From Oscillospiraceae bacterium (lineage in GTDB: Bacteria; Bacillota; Clostridia; Oscillospirales; Oscillospiraceae), in assembly GCA_017512485.1 (NCBI GenBank), contig JAFWGE010000026.1, positions 1 to 64,000 on the forward strand: a stretch of 64,000 bases of DNA, in the 5' to 3' direction. Of the stretch, positions 9,519 to 18,842 are shown in pieces. How positions within the stretch are numbered: the first letter of the stretch is position 1; each line of letters opens with the position of its first letter. The notes beneath the pieces were generated by a model. It made no database searches, was not told the origin of the DNA, and saw only the letters and a list, made by a program, of their open reading frames with translations. Both the position numbers and the translations under genes were made by a program.

Positions 9519-11763
9519 CTATTGAGCGTCCTGGGAGTCCAGGCTGAGCTGGCGCTCAAACATATCCTCCTGCTTAAGTATGGCTCCCGCGGCGGGGATG
9601 GATCTTACCCGGTATCGACTTTTGTTGGTGATGCTTGAACCATCAAGGAGCTCCATCCGGGCAAGGGACTGGCGGGCTTTCAGCCGCACAACGGATATGC
9701 CCTGCGAGGTGCGGGTCTGTTTCATGGCGATGAGGGAGGAATTGACGATCACCGCCCTGAGATCGCTGGTGGTGAAAACCAGCGGGGCGTCGCCTTCCAG
9801 CAGCAGCATCGATACGGCCGGACTGTCTGAACTGTAAGCCCCGGTAAGTTTGCGGCGGTTGGTTTTGGTAACGTAGACGGACATGGGGAGTTTTATGGCC
9901 TTGCCGTTTGCGAAGGCGATAACGAGCGTTCCCGAATAATCCCCCGGTATAACTGCGCATATTATGTTCTCGCCGTCATCCATTCCCAGACGGGCGGGCA
10001 GGTACTCTCCCAGAAGAGAGGCTTTCATATCCGCGAAGTCGGAGATCTTTATGGGGTAGACCTGTGATCTGTCCGTAAAAAGAAGGATCTCGTCGGCATT
10101 GGAAGCTTCGCTCGTCCACATTAGGCTGTCGCCGGGTTTGAATTTCTGGGTACTGCCCATACGAAGGGACAGGGGGGTGATCTTTTTGAAATATCCGTCT
10201 CTGGAGAGGAACACATGTACGGGGTAGTCCGGTATCTCCTCCTCGGGCTGCTGCTCCGCGTCGGCGTCGTAGATTATGGACGTACGGCGCGGGATACCGA
10301 AGTCTTTCGAGATCCTGCGCAGTTCCCGGATGATCACGTCATGGATAAGCTTCTGGCTCTTAAGGGTCTTTTCCAGATCGGCGATCTCCTCGCTAAGAGA
10401 GTTGATGTCCTGGGTCCTTTTGAGGATAAACTCCCGGTTGATATTTCTCAGTTTGATCTCGGCAATGTATTCGGCCTGCCGTTCGTCAACCGAAACCGAT
10501 CATCAGGTTGGGTACGACTTCGTTTTCATGTTCCGTCTCGCGAATGATCCTGATGGCCCTGTCTATATCCAGAAGTATCGCTTCCAGACCCTGGAGGAGG
10601 TGGAGTTTGTCCCTCTTCTGTTCCAGGGTGAAGTAGATGCGCCTCTTAACGCACTCGGTACGCCACGCGATCCACTCTTCGAGTATCTCCTTGACCCCCA
10701 TCTGGCGGGGCATCCCGCTGATCAGGACGTTAAAATTGCACGGGAACTGTTTTACAAGGGAGGTGTGGCGCATCATTTTCTGCATGAGCGCTTCAGGATT
10801 GGAACCCCGTTTCAGCTCTATGGTAAGCTTGAGACCGCCTATGTCCGTCTCGTCGCGCATATCGTTTATCTCTTTCAGCTTACCGCTCTTTATAAGCTTG
10901 GCCGTCTCGTCGATAACGGCCTCCACCGTGGTGTTGTAAGGGATCTCGTATATCTCGATGAGATTCAGCTTCTCCACGTAACGCCATCTGGCCCTCAGAC
11001 GGAAAGACCCCCTCCCGGTGTCGTATATCTTTCGCAGGGAGGCCTCGTCGTAGAGGATCTCCCCTCCGGTGGGGAGGTCCGGCGCCGTAAGGGTGGACAT
11101 TATGTCGTGCCGGGGGTCTTTCATCAGGGCTATAGCGGTATTGCAGACTTCCGTAAGATTGAAACCGCATATCTGGCAGGCCATTCCAACGGCAATACCC
11201 TGGTTCACACTGGTGAGTATGTTGGGGAACGCGGTGGGGAGCAGCGTCGGCTCCTTCATCGTGTTGTCGTAGTTGTCCTGGAAATCGACCGTGTCCGAAT
11301 CGATATCCCTGAAGATCTCGGAGCAGATCTTCTCAAGCTTAGCCTCCGTGTATCTTGAGGCGGCGTATGCCATATCCCTGGAATAGACTTTTCCGAAGTT
11401 CCCCTTGGAGTCCACGAACGGGTGGAGCAGCGACCCGTTGCCCCGGCTGAGACGGACGAGGGTGTCGTATATGGCGGCCTCCCCGTGGGGGTTAAGGCGC
11501 ATCGTCTGTCCCACGATGTTGGCGCATTTCGTTCGCTGCCCGCTCAGAAGCCCCATCTTATACATGGTGTAAAGCAGCTTTCTGTGGGAGGGCTTAAACC
11601 CGTCGATCTCCGGTATGGCGCGCGATACGATAACGCTCATGGCGTAGGGCATGTAGTTCGTCTCCAGGGTATCGGTGATATTCTGTTCCCTTACAACGGC
11701 GTCCAGCCCCTCCGCGGCGGCGGGATCGGGTTTTTTGCTGTCGGAAGCTTTCTTTCTGGCCAT
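9519..11763 (-). CDS. parC: Topoisomerase IV / gyrase subunit A (frameshifted)
   Basis: Type IIA topoisomerase A subunits cut and rejoin DNA as A2B2 complexes. The N-terminal part (11763 down to about 10492) carries the winged-helix/tower domain with the active Tyr in AASRYTE. It runs into a TGA at 10488-10486 right after NLMIGFG. The protein resumes in another frame with VDERQAEYIAEIKLRN and continues to 9519 through the coiled coil and a six-blade C-terminal domain. Restoring two bases near 10491 gives about 748 residues and the usual F-x-hydrophobic-D-E-x-Q-A segment. Both halves look under selection, so a sequence error or recent mutation is likelier than an old pseudogene. It follows parE by 50 bases, which favours the ParC name. 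Confidence 0.85.
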
Positions 11764-11813
11764 AACTGTTCTCCTGTATTATGCCGGGACAGTTCTCCGG
11801 CGGCGTAGTGTCG

Positions 11814-13793
11814 TTAGGAAATATCCGCCATGTCGAGGTAGCGATAACCCTCATCGGCGATGTGCCTCTTGCGGCCTTCAAGGTTGTCCCCCAGGAGCAG
11901 GTCGAAGATCATATCCATGTGCTCCCTGCCCTCGGGCAGTACTTTTATGAGGCGGCGGGTGAGAGGGTTCATGGTAGTCAGCCACATCATCTCGGGTTCG
12001 TTCTCACCCAGCCCCTTGGAGCGGGAGACGGTATACTTGTCGGTGGGAAGGCCTTTTATTATATCGGCCTTGTCCGACTCGCTGTACGCGAAATACGTTT
12101 TGCCCTTGCAGGTTATCTCAAAAAGGGGCGACTCGGCGATAAAGACGAGGCCTTCGTTTATAAGGGTGGGCACCAGCCTGTACAGCATGGTGAGGATAAG
12201 CGTCCTTATCTGATAGCCGTCCTCGTCGGCATCCGTACAGATGATTATCTTGCTCCAGCGCAGGTTCTGAAGGTCGAAGGACGCCAGGTCTTTGTGGCTT
12301 CGCCCGCTTATCTCGACGCCGCAGCCCAGGACTTTCAGCAGGTCCGTTATTATGTCGCTGGCAAAGATACGGGTATAATCCGCTTTGAGGCAGTTCAGTA
12401 TTTTGCCTCGCACGGGCATTATGCCCTGGAACTCCGCGTCTCTGCCCAGTTTACAGGCGCCCAGCGCCGAATCCCCCTCCACGATGTACAACTCACGCCG
12501 GGAGATGTCCTTCGTGCGGCAGTCAACAAATTTCTCAACGCGGTTTGTGATGTCCAGACCTCCGGAGAGGCGCTTGCGCATGTTCTGCCTGGTACGTTCC
12601 GCGCTCTCTCTGGAACGTTTGTTTACCAGCATCTGCTCGCCTATGCGCTCCGCGTCCTGCCGGTTTTCGATGAAGTATGCCTCAAGGTTCGCTTTCAGGA
12701 AGGCCGTCATGGCTTCCTGGATAAACCTGTTGGTTATGGCTTTCTTAGTCTGGTTTTCGTATGAAGTCTGGGTGGAGAAGTTGTTGGTTACGAGTATCAG
12801 GCTCTCCTGTATGTCCGTATATGTTATGCGGCTCTCGTTTTTCTGGTATTTGTTGTTCTGGCGCAGCCAGCCGTCTATTGCCGATACGAAAGCGCTGCGG
12901 GCCGCCCTGTCGGGGCTGCCGCCGTGCTCAAGCCATGAGGAATTGTGATAGTGCTCCACCATGGCGGTCTTGTTGGAGAAACAGAAGGCGGCCGACATGC
13001 GGACCTTATATTCGGGTTTGTCGTCCCTGTCTTTGCCCCGGGTCTCAGACTGCCAGAAACGGGGCTGCGTAAGGGAGTCTTCCCCGGCTGTTTCGCTTAC
13101 GTAATCGATGATACCGTTCTCGTAAAGGAATACTTTTTCTTCCCAGCCCTGCTCTTTCTGCGTGAAGAGGGTGAATTTAAGCCCGGCGTTTACTACCGCC
13201 TGGCGCTTCAGGGTGCTGTCAAAATAGTCGTCGGGTATGGAGATGTCGGTGAATACTTCCAAGTCCGGCAGCCAGCGGATGAGGGTGCCGCTTTTCTTGC
13301 CGGAGAAGCGTTCCTTTGAGAGTTCCCCCACGGCGTTTCCTTTTTCAAAGTGGAGGCTGTATTTGAAGCCGTCCCTCCATACGGTCACGTCCATATACTC
13401 GGAAGCGTACTGGGTGGCGCAGGTGCCAAGCCCGTTCAGCCCCAGGGAGTACTCGTAATTGCTGTCGTTTTCGTTGTCGTACTTCCCCCCGGCGTACAGT
13501 TCGCAGAAGACAAGTTCCCAGTTATACCTGCCCTCGGCCTCGTTCCAGTCCAGAGGGCAGCCACGGCCGAAATCCTCGACCTCGAAGGAACCGTCGGAGT
13601 ACCTTCTTACGTTTATGCGGTCCCCGTGGCCCTCCCTGGCTTCGTCTATCGCGTTGGACAGAATTTCGAAGAACGCGTGTTCGCAGCCTTCCAGACCGTC
13701 TGAGCCAAAGATCACCCCCGGCCTTTTCCTTACCCTGTCCGCGCCTTTAAGAGAGGTTATGCTCTGGTTGCCGTAATCGCGTTTAGCAGCCAT
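11814..13793 (-). CDS. parE: Topoisomerase IV / gyrase subunit B
   Basis: The 659-residue ATPase subunit carries the GHKL motifs (NAIDEA with the Asn, then EDFGRGCPLD and LNGLGTCATQ), the transducer domain and the Toprim domain with EGDSALG and TDADEDG at about residues 430-525. It uses ATP to drive strand passage through DNA held by the A subunit encoded downstream. ATG 13793 starts a family-typical N-terminus with RKRPGVIFGS. Sequence is somewhat divergent from gyrase B, and its pairing with a non-gyrase A subunit supports the topoisomerase IV assignment, though the gyrase pair lies elsewhere and cannot be compared. Confidence 0.88.
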   Translation of the reverse strand: MAAKRDYGNQSITSLKGADRVRKRPGVIFGSDGLEGCEHAFFEILSNAIDEAREGHGDRINVRRYSDGSFEVEDFGRGCPLDWNEAEGRYNWELVFCELYAGGKYDNENDSNYEYSLGLNGLGTCATQYASEYMDVTVWRDGFKYSLHFEKGNAVGELSKERFSGKKSGTLIRWLPDLEVFTDISIPDDYFDSTLKRQAVVNAGLKFTLFTQKEQGWEEKVFLYENGIIDYVSETAGEDSLTQPRFWQSETRGKDRDDKPEYKVRMSAAFCFSNKTAMVEHYHNSSWLEHGGSPDRAARSAFVSAIDGWLRQNNKYQKNESRITYTDIQESLILVTNNFSTQTSYENQTKKAITNRFIQEAMTAFLKANLEAYFIENRQDAERIGEQMLVNKRSRESAERTRQNMRKRLSGGLDITNRVEKFVDCRTKDISRRELYIVEGDSALGACKLGRDAEFQGIMPVRGKILNCLKADYTRIFASDIITDLLKVLGCGVEISGRSHKDLASFDLQNLRWSKIIICTDADEDGYQIRTLILTMLYRLVPTLINEGLVFIAESPLFEITCKGKTYFAYSESDKADIIKGLPTDKYTVSRSKGLGENEPEMMWLTTMNPLTRRLIKVLPEGREHMDMIFDLLLGDNLEGRKRHIADEGYRYLDMADIS

Positions 13794-13915
13794 TGTCCGT
13801 TTTCTCCCCGTGTTATAAATTCGATCTGCCCGGAAGCCGGCGCCGCACGATCAGGCCGATAATAACGGTATGAAAAGGCAGCGCAGGCACATCCGGAGTA
13901 TTATATTATCCAATT

Positions 13916-13945
13916 AATATATATCTTATACGGCAATAAAGTCAA
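13916..13945 (-). promoter_or_regulatory. Promoter of the parE-parC-lipoprotein operon
   Basis: Read on the minus strand, TTGACT (13945-13940) is followed after 18 bases by TATATT (13921-13916), in AT-rich DNA about 120 bases upstream of parE. Confidence 0.5.
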
Positions 13946-14055
13946 GTTCAGCCGCCGTCCTGTATGACACACCCCATCGCTGGTCCGACGGAGCCCCGGG
14001 AAGGCGCCTCGGGCCGCGTTGGCAAGCCGGACCGCATACTGCCGGAAAACAGAAA

Positions 14056-14100
14056 ACAGGCATTCCCGCGGGCCGCAAACCGTCGTTCGGGAACGCCTGT
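14056..14100 (-). terminator. Terminator of the cysteine desulfurase operon
   Basis: ACAGGCATTCCCG and CGGGAACGCCTGT form a 12-13 bp stem with one mismatch; on the minus strand it is followed by TTTTCTGTTTTC. It lies 100 bases after the lipoprotein stop codon. Confidence 0.65.
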
Positions 14101-14199
14101 ATAATTACTGTTATTTCTGTTCTTTCACCGCAAAACGCTTTACGGCCGGGCGCCGGTCTTACGTCAGATCCCCCGGGGAAATGGGCGGTGTTTCGGACG

Positions 14200-14631
14200 T
14201 TACCGGATCACAGTCAGCCACTTCAGCACGCCGCCGTCGTTTTTTGTAACGACCAGGTAATCGTTCTCCGAAATATCCTCAGCCGAAGCGCCGTTCCAGC
14301 CCCCGTTTTCGATCTTATAAACGGAGACGCTTTCGTCTATGGCAAGATCCTCGGTCTGCCCGGTGGGCGCGTATTTTGATGGATCCAACAGGGAATAGTC
14401 GCCTATATCGTCCCCGCTGTAATACTCCACGGTGCATGAACCCCCTGAAACGGAGACGACCCTGGCAAGGCGGTCCCCGGTGTCATCGTTGTTCTGGGTG
14501 ATCTCTGGCATGCCCCCCTCCGCGGTGGCCGGGGGCTCGGCAGGTTCCTCCGGCTTTTTGGAACAGGCGCACAGACTCAGCACAAGTATCAGCGCGCATA
14601 CGAGCGCGGAAAGCTTAATGATATTACGCAT
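14200..14631 (-). CDS. Small lipoprotein, function unknown
   Basis: The 143-residue protein starts with a lipoprotein signal and the lipobox LCAC (Cys at about 23), then a Pro/Glu-rich linker, then a compact domain of about 90 residues with no family I recognise. It is likely tethered to the outer face of the membrane. It lies 36 bases downstream of the dCMP deaminase gene on the same strand and is the last gene before the terminator, so it appears to be a passenger of that operon. Confidence 0.65.
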   Translation of the reverse strand: MRNIIKLSALVCALILVLSLCACSKKPEEPAEPPATAEGGMPEITQNNDDTGDRLARVVSVSGGSCTVEYYSGDDIGDYSLLDPSKYAPTGQTEDLAIDESVSVYKIENGGWNGASAEDISENDYLVVTKNDGGVLKWLTVIR

Positions 14632-14667
14632 CTCAAATCCATCCTGTCTGATATGATGATCCGGTGT

Positions 14668-15144
14668 TCAGAAGGGCATAGTGTCGTCGTTATATACCCA
14701 ATCGCGCACGTTTATGCTTATGAACTCATCCTTGCTGACGCGGCAGATAACAACGGATATTCCCGCGTTGATTATCAGCCTCTTGCACATGGAGCACGGT
14801 GTGATGTCGCTGATATATTCCCCGGTATCGACCTCCCTGCCCGCAAGGTAGAGGGTGGCGCCGTACATATCGGCCCTTTTGGCGGAAATGATGGCGTTGG
14901 CTTCCGCGTGAACGGAACGGCAGAGTTCGTATCTCTCCCCGCTGGGAATGTTCATGGCGTTTCTTGTGCAATAAGAGAGATCGACGCAGTTGGAGCGCCC
15001 CCTTGGGGCTCCGTTATACCCGGTGGAAACTATTTCGTCGTTGGCAACGATTATTGCGCCGTAGTTCCTTCTGAGGCAGGTGGAACGTTCCAGAACGGTT
15101 TCCGCTATGTCCAGATAATAATTGGCCTTGTCTCTTCTTGTCAT
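14668..15144 (-). CDS. Deoxycytidylate deaminase (ComEB-like)
   Basis: The enzyme deaminates dCMP to dUMP for dTMP synthesis. The 158-residue protein carries the zinc site of the cytidine deaminase superfamily: HAEANAI (His ligand and catalytic Glu) and PCSMC (two Cys ligands), plus the GYNGAPRG substrate segment typical of dCMP deaminases. ATG 15144 is preceded by GGGAGG; the frame stays open further upstream, but into the cysteine desulfurase gene. In Bacillus the homologue is ComEB in the competence operon; here comEC lies 45 kb away, so no competence role is implied. Confidence 0.9.
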   Translation of the reverse strand: MTRRDKANYYLDIAETVLERSTCLRRNYGAIIVANDEIVSTGYNGAPRGRSNCVDLSYCTRNAMNIPSGERYELCRSVHAEANAIISAKRADMYGATLYLAGREVDTGEYISDITPCSMCKRLIINAGISVVICRVSKDEFISINVRDWVYNDDTMPF

Positions 15145-15190
15145 GTCGTCCTCCCGATAAGCATGTATTTTGATGTGGATGCGATGAATA

Positions 15191-16342
15191 TCAGCCGCGG
15201 GGGGCCCTGCGGCCGGAAGATCTGGCAAATCTTGAATGCGCTTCCTTAAGGGCGGAACAGAGGGCAATGACGTCCTCTTCGCATGAGAAACGCGAGAAAC
15301 TGACGCGTACGGCGCAGTCGATAAGTTCCGGTCTGAGGCCCATGGCACTGAGCACGTGTGAGCGTTTCCCGCGGCTGCATGCGCTGCCCGCAGAGACGAA
15401 AACGTCTTTCTCCGCCAGGAGGGATATTACGGGCTGGCTGGGGCATCCTGGTATGGATACGGTAAGGATATGGGGAGCGTCCCCGCTTATCACGGTGCAT
15501 TCGGGGATATCCCTTTTTAGAGCTGATTCAGCCATGGCCTTCAGTGCGTGAATGCGTACGGCATCTTCCGCGAAGCTTTTAGCGCCCGCGCTGCAGGCGG
15601 CGCCGAAAGCGGTTATCTGCGGTACGGCCTGGGTGCCGGATCGAAGCCCGGATTCCTGCCCTCCGCCATATATAAACGGCGGCAGCCTGAGCCCCTTCTT
15701 TATATAGAGGGCGCCGCACCCTTTTACGCCGTGCACCTTATGGGAACTCAGGGAAAGAAGATCCGCGCCCAGCGAACGTACGTCCACGGGTATTTTCAAA
15801 AGCGCCTGAACCGCGTCTGTATGGAGCAGGGCGGAGGAACCTGAGGCCTTTATCGCGCGGGATATTTCCGATACAGGCATGACCGCGCCCGTTTCGTTGT
15901 TGACCAGCATTACGGACACCAGGACAGTCTCGGGTCTGAGGGCTTTCGCCACCCGGTCCGCCGATACAGTGCCGTTTGAGTCCGGAGGCAGGTATGTCAC
16001 TTCAAAACCCCTGTTCTCCAGCGCACGGCAGCTGTTCAGCACCGCGTCATGCTCCACCATTGTGGTGATGATGTGAGAACCCTTGTGCCGCATGAGAGAG
16101 GCCCCGGAAAACAGAGCCCAGTTGTCAGCTTCGGTCCCCCCGCTGGTAAAAAAGATCTCGCCGGGGGAGGCATTGACACACAGGGCTACCTGCGACCTCG
16201 CGGCCTCCACGGCGCTCTCGGATTCCCGACCGAGCCTGTGAAGGGAGGATGGGTTGCCGAACCCCGTTGTCATCGCATGAGAGGCGGCTTCCACTGCCTG
16301 ACTGCATGGTTTTGTGGTGGACGCGTTGTCAAGATAGTGCAT
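15191..16342 (-). CDS. Cysteine desulfurase (NifS/IscS family)
   Basis: A PLP enzyme that takes sulfur from cysteine to form a persulfide for Fe-S clusters or thio-cofactors. The 383-residue protein has YLDNASTT at the start, SGGTEADN, EHDAV, HTDAVQ, the PLP lysine in SSHKVHG and the mobile-loop cysteine in SAGSACSRG. It resembles the class I/NifS-like enzymes of Clostridia. No scaffold (IscU/NifU) or thiI gene is next to it; dCMP deaminase follows after 46 bases. Its target pathway cannot be told from context. Confidence 0.9.
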   Translation of the reverse strand: MHYLDNASTTKPCSQAVEAASHAMTTGFGNPSSLHRLGRESESAVEAARSQVALCVNASPGEIFFTSGGTEADNWALFSGASLMRHKGSHIITTMVEHDAVLNSCRALENRGFEVTYLPPDSNGTVSADRVAKALRPETVLVSVMLVNNETGAVMPVSEISRAIKASGSSALLHTDAVQALLKIPVDVRSLGADLLSLSSHKVHGVKGCGALYIKKGLRLPPFIYGGGQESGLRSGTQAVPQITAFGAACSAGAKSFAEDAVRIHALKAMAESALKRDIPECTVISGDAPHILTVSIPGCPSQPVISLLAEKDVFVSAGSACSRGKRSHVLSAMGLRPELIDCAVRVSFSRFSCEEDVIALCSALKEAHSRFARSSGRRAPRG

Positions 16343-16397
16343 GTCTGGTTCTCCGGTCAGCAGATAATATGTATTCCCTCAAAGAATAGTATATTAC

Positions 16398-16426
16398 ATT
16401 TTAGAGTTTAAAACATGTACTGTCAA
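16398..16426 (-). promoter_or_regulatory. Promoter of the cysteine desulfurase operon
   Basis: On the minus strand TTGACA (16426-16421), 17 bases, TAAAAT (16403-16398), about 55 bases upstream of the start codon. Confidence 0.7.
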
Positions 16427-16554
16427 CATCATAACCATTAACTTTTCAGGCGAGTAAGGTTTTTGCCAATGAGGATGCGGGGCCTGCAAACGCCCGGCGG
16501 GAAGGCTGACGGGTCCCAGGGAGCGGCAAAAGAATAAATATAATGCAGAAATCC

Positions 16555-16583
16555 TTTACACGCGGGGCAGAATTCTGTATAAT
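16555..16583 (+). promoter_or_regulatory. prfB promoter
   Basis: TTTACA at 16555-16560, 17 bases, TATAAT at 16578-16583, about 60 bases upstream of the prfB start. Confidence 0.65.
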
Positions 16584-16646
16584 CCCTTGTGAAAATATAG
16601 TATTACATCGAAGCGGCCGCTTAAACACATATAAGGATTGGATAGT

Positions 16647-17759
16647 ATGCTGGAATTTGATGAGTTTAAACTTAAAGTAAATGCGCTCAAACCCGAACTT
16701 GAAAACCTCAAAGCAGCGCTGGATTATGACAGCGTCGTCTCTCAGATAGCCGATCTGGAGGAGCAGGCAGCGCAGGACGGATTCTGGAGCGACGTGGAAA
16801 ATTCCCAGAAGGTCCTGCAGAAGACCAAAAGACTCAAATCTCAGGCGGCAAAGTATGAGCGGCTGAATGACAAGTGGGAAGATCTCTACACGCTTTTTGA
16901 GCTTGCCAGGGATGAGGAAGACCTGTCCCTTCTGCCTGAGCTGGAAGAAGGTTGGGACAGCCTGAATTCGGGCATAGCCGACGTCAGACTGCAGACACAG
17001 TTGAACGGCGAGTACGACGCCAACAACGCCATCCTCTCTTTTCACGCCGGCGCCGGAGGGACGGAGGCACAGGACTGGGCCCAGATGCTCTACCGCATGT
17101 ACACGCGCTGGGCAGAGCGCAGGGGGTTCAGATATAAAGTGCTGGATTACCTCGACGGGGACGAAGCCGGAATCAAAAGCGCTGTCATCGTCATTGAAGG
17201 GGAGAACGCGTACGGATATCTGCAGAGTGAGAACGGGGTCCACCGTCTGGTCAGGATATCGCCCTTCGACGCATCGGGCAGAAGGCATACTTCTTTTGCC
17301 GCTGTTGAGGTGACCCCGGAGATATCTGACGATGTTGTTATAGACATACGGGACGAAGACCTGAAAGTGGATACGTATCGTTCCAGCGGGGCCGGAGGAC
17401 AGCACGTAAACAAGACCGAGTCCGCCATCAGGATCACCCATATCCCAACGGGCATAATCGTCGCGTGCCAGAACGAGCGGAGCCAGCACCAGAACAGGGA
17501 AGTGGCAATGAGGATGCTCAGATCAAAGCTTATAGAGATCAAAGAGCGGGAGCATCTTGAGAAGATAGAAGATATAAAGGGCGTACAGATGAAGATCGAG
17601 TGGGGAAGCCAGATACGCTCATACGTGTTTATGCCCTACACGCTCGCCAAGGATCACCGGACTGGATATGAAAACGGCAATATCAACGCGGTCATGGACG
17701 GGGACATCGACGGGTTCATCAACGCGTATCTTAACGCCAAAGCTTCAGGGAACCTGTAG
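16647..17759 (+). CDS. prfB: Peptide chain release factor 2
   Basis: RF2 reads UGA and UAA stop codons and triggers peptide release at the ribosome. The 370-residue protein has the recognition-loop motif SPF (in RISPFDAS) and the catalytic GGQ in GAGGQHVNKT near residue 250. The coding frame is continuous: the region that carries the programmed CUU-UGA-C frameshift in many bacteria reads GCG CTG GAT TAT GAC, with no UGA. So the usual autoregulatory shift is absent. ATG 16647 is chosen over TTG 16638 because AAGGA at 16633-16637 is correctly spaced only for the ATG. Confidence 0.96.
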   Translation: MLEFDEFKLKVNALKPELENLKAALDYDSVVSQIADLEEQAAQDGFWSDVENSQKVLQKTKRLKSQAAKYERLNDKWEDLYTLFELARDEEDLSLLPELEEGWDSLNSGIADVRLQTQLNGEYDANNAILSFHAGAGGTEAQDWAQMLYRMYTRWAERRGFRYKVLDYLDGDEAGIKSAVIVIEGENAYGYLQSENGVHRLVRISPFDASGRRHTSFAAVEVTPEISDDVVIDIRDEDLKVDTYRSSGAGGQHVNKTESAIRITHIPTGIIVACQNERSQHQNREVAMRMLRSKLIEIKEREHLEKIEDIKGVQMKIEWGSQIRSYVFMPYTLAKDHRTGYENGNINAVMDGDIDGFINAYLNAKASGNL

Positions 17760-17821
17760 GCCTCAGCCGCTGTCACCGCGGGGCGGCATTATCCGGAAAT
17801 CAAAATAGCTGCAAAAAATGC

Positions 17822-17850
17822 TTGCATTACATAATACAGTATGCTACAAT
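17822..17850 (+). promoter_or_regulatory. secG promoter
   Basis: TTGCAT at 17822-17827, 17 bases, TACAAT at 17845-17850, about 115 bases before secG. Confidence 0.55.
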
Positions 17851-17963
17851 AAATCTCTGCCGGTACAGATCGCAACAATTATTGGCTTGCGTTCCAGTCA
17901 GAGTATGATATGTGCGGTACCTGCACAGTATAAGCAGAAGCTGCGAAAGGGCGGAACATCATA

Positions 17964-18209
17964 ATGGATACATTCAAACTCATTCTTACTATAATTCAGC
18001 TCATATCTTCGATATGCCTTATCGTTATAGTCAGCGCACAGTCGGGCAAGGATGCCGGCCTCGGTTCCGTTGTCGGCGGCAGCTCCGCTACAGATACGTT
18101 TTATGCGAAGAACAAGGCCAACACTACCAGCGCAAAACTGGCCAGGGCCACAAAATGGGTCGCGTGCGCTTTTATAGTGCTCACCCTTGTACTCAACCTT
18201 ATAAGCTGA
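17964..18209 (+). CDS. secG: Preprotein translocase subunit SecG
   Basis: SecG is the small stimulatory subunit of the SecYEG protein-export channel. The 81-residue protein has two membrane segments (about 4-25 and 60-80) around a Gly/Ser-rich loop with the conserved QSGKDAGLGSVVGG, which is characteristic of the family. A GAAAGGG site precedes ATG 17964. It is monocistronic, with its own promoter and terminator. Confidence 0.93.
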   Translation: MDTFKLILTIIQLISSICLIVIVSAQSGKDAGLGSVVGGSSATDTFYAKNKANTTSAKLARATKWVACAFIVLTLVLNLIS

Positions 18210-18224
18210 CCGTCTGTATACTGC

Positions 18225-18262
18225 AAGCCGCTGTGAAGTAAACGCTTCGCAGCGGCTTTTTT
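18225..18262 (+). terminator. secG terminator
   Basis: AAGCCGCTG-GAAG pairs with CTTC-CAGCGGCTT and is followed by a T6 run, 15 bases after the secG stop. Confidence 0.9.
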
Positions 18263-18306
18263 ACAACAAGGGGGCCGGAATGTCGGCGGCGTGCGGGGAG
18301 GATGAT

Positions 18307-18807
18307 ATGCATCTGTTTTTAACGGGAGAGATCCAGGTGGGAAAATCCACGGCGATAAAGAGGTTTTTGCGGGCAAGCGGGGCCGTGGCCTGCGGTTTCA
18401 GGACTTTTTGGGACGGCGGTGCGCTGAAGATCGCTCCGTACGGGGCGGCGCCGTCTGCCGGGGAAACGGTGGCGCTAAAGGGTGAGAAAGGCCTCACAGT
18501 GCTGCCTCATGCATTTGACGCCGCGTCGGAGAGGTTGTTTGACGTGCCGGAAGGGTCCGATTTGATGATAATGGACGAACTGGGGTTCCTTGAGTCTGAG
18601 GACCCGATGTTCCAGAGAAGGGTGCTCGACAGCCTTGAGCTTCCGATCACGGTACTGGGCGTGATAAAACCCGCGGGGAACGCGTTCCTGGATAAAGTGA
18701 GGGCCCACCCTCGCGTAAGGACTGTCCTTGTTACTCCCGGCAACCGGGAAGAAGTGTATCAGATGCTCTGCAAGGAACTAGGCTCAGCATACGGAATAAG
18801 ACTCTGA
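18307..18807 (+). CDS. P-loop nucleoside-triphosphatase (THEP1-like)
   Basis: The 166-residue protein begins with a Walker A motif, GEIQVGKST, and has a Walker B-like MIMDELGFLES about residue 85. Length and layout fit the THEP1-type NTPase family, whose members hydrolyse NTPs with unknown cellular role. ATG 18307 is chosen because GGGGAGG lies five bases upstream; an in-frame ATG at 18280 has no good site and would precede it by nine residues. The MobB-methyltransferase gene follows after about 35 bases in the same direction, so the two are probably co-transcribed and may act together. Confidence 0.75.
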   Translation: MHLFLTGEIQVGKSTAIKRFLRASGAVACGFRTFWDGGALKIAPYGAAPSAGETVALKGEKGLTVLPHAFDAASERLFDVPEGSDLMIMDELGFLESEDPMFQRRVLDSLELPITVLGVIKPAGNAFLDKVRAHPRVRTVLVTPGNREEVYQMLCKELGSAYGIRL

Positions 18808-18842
18808 ATACATCTCAGAGGTAAAATCGGCAGGTGGATATG

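Larger units (their letters stand above)
13794..14199. other. Intergenic region between parE and the 14200 lipoprotein gene
   Basis: It holds the parE promoter with a leader of about 115 bases on one side and the terminator of the upstream reverse-strand operon (14056-14100) on the other. The remaining sequence shows no gene I can support. Confidence 0.5.
16343..16646. other. Divergent promoter region, cysteine desulfurase and prfB
   Basis: Two divergent promoters account for this region: 16398-16426 on the minus strand and 16555-16583 on the plus strand. The bases between them show no gene or clear operator. Confidence 0.6.

Noticed and set aside
9519..10337. Separate short gene downstream of the parC stop
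   Set aside because: It reads as the C-terminal part of the A subunit and has no ribosome binding site of its own.
10486..10494. Programmed +1 frameshift in parC at GGT-TGA-C
   Set aside because: No Shine-Dalgarno-like stimulator lies upstream, and the product would be one residue short of the family pattern. A small deletion or a sequence error is simpler.
16700..16740. RF2 programmed frameshift site
   Set aside because: The frame is continuous with no in-frame UGA.
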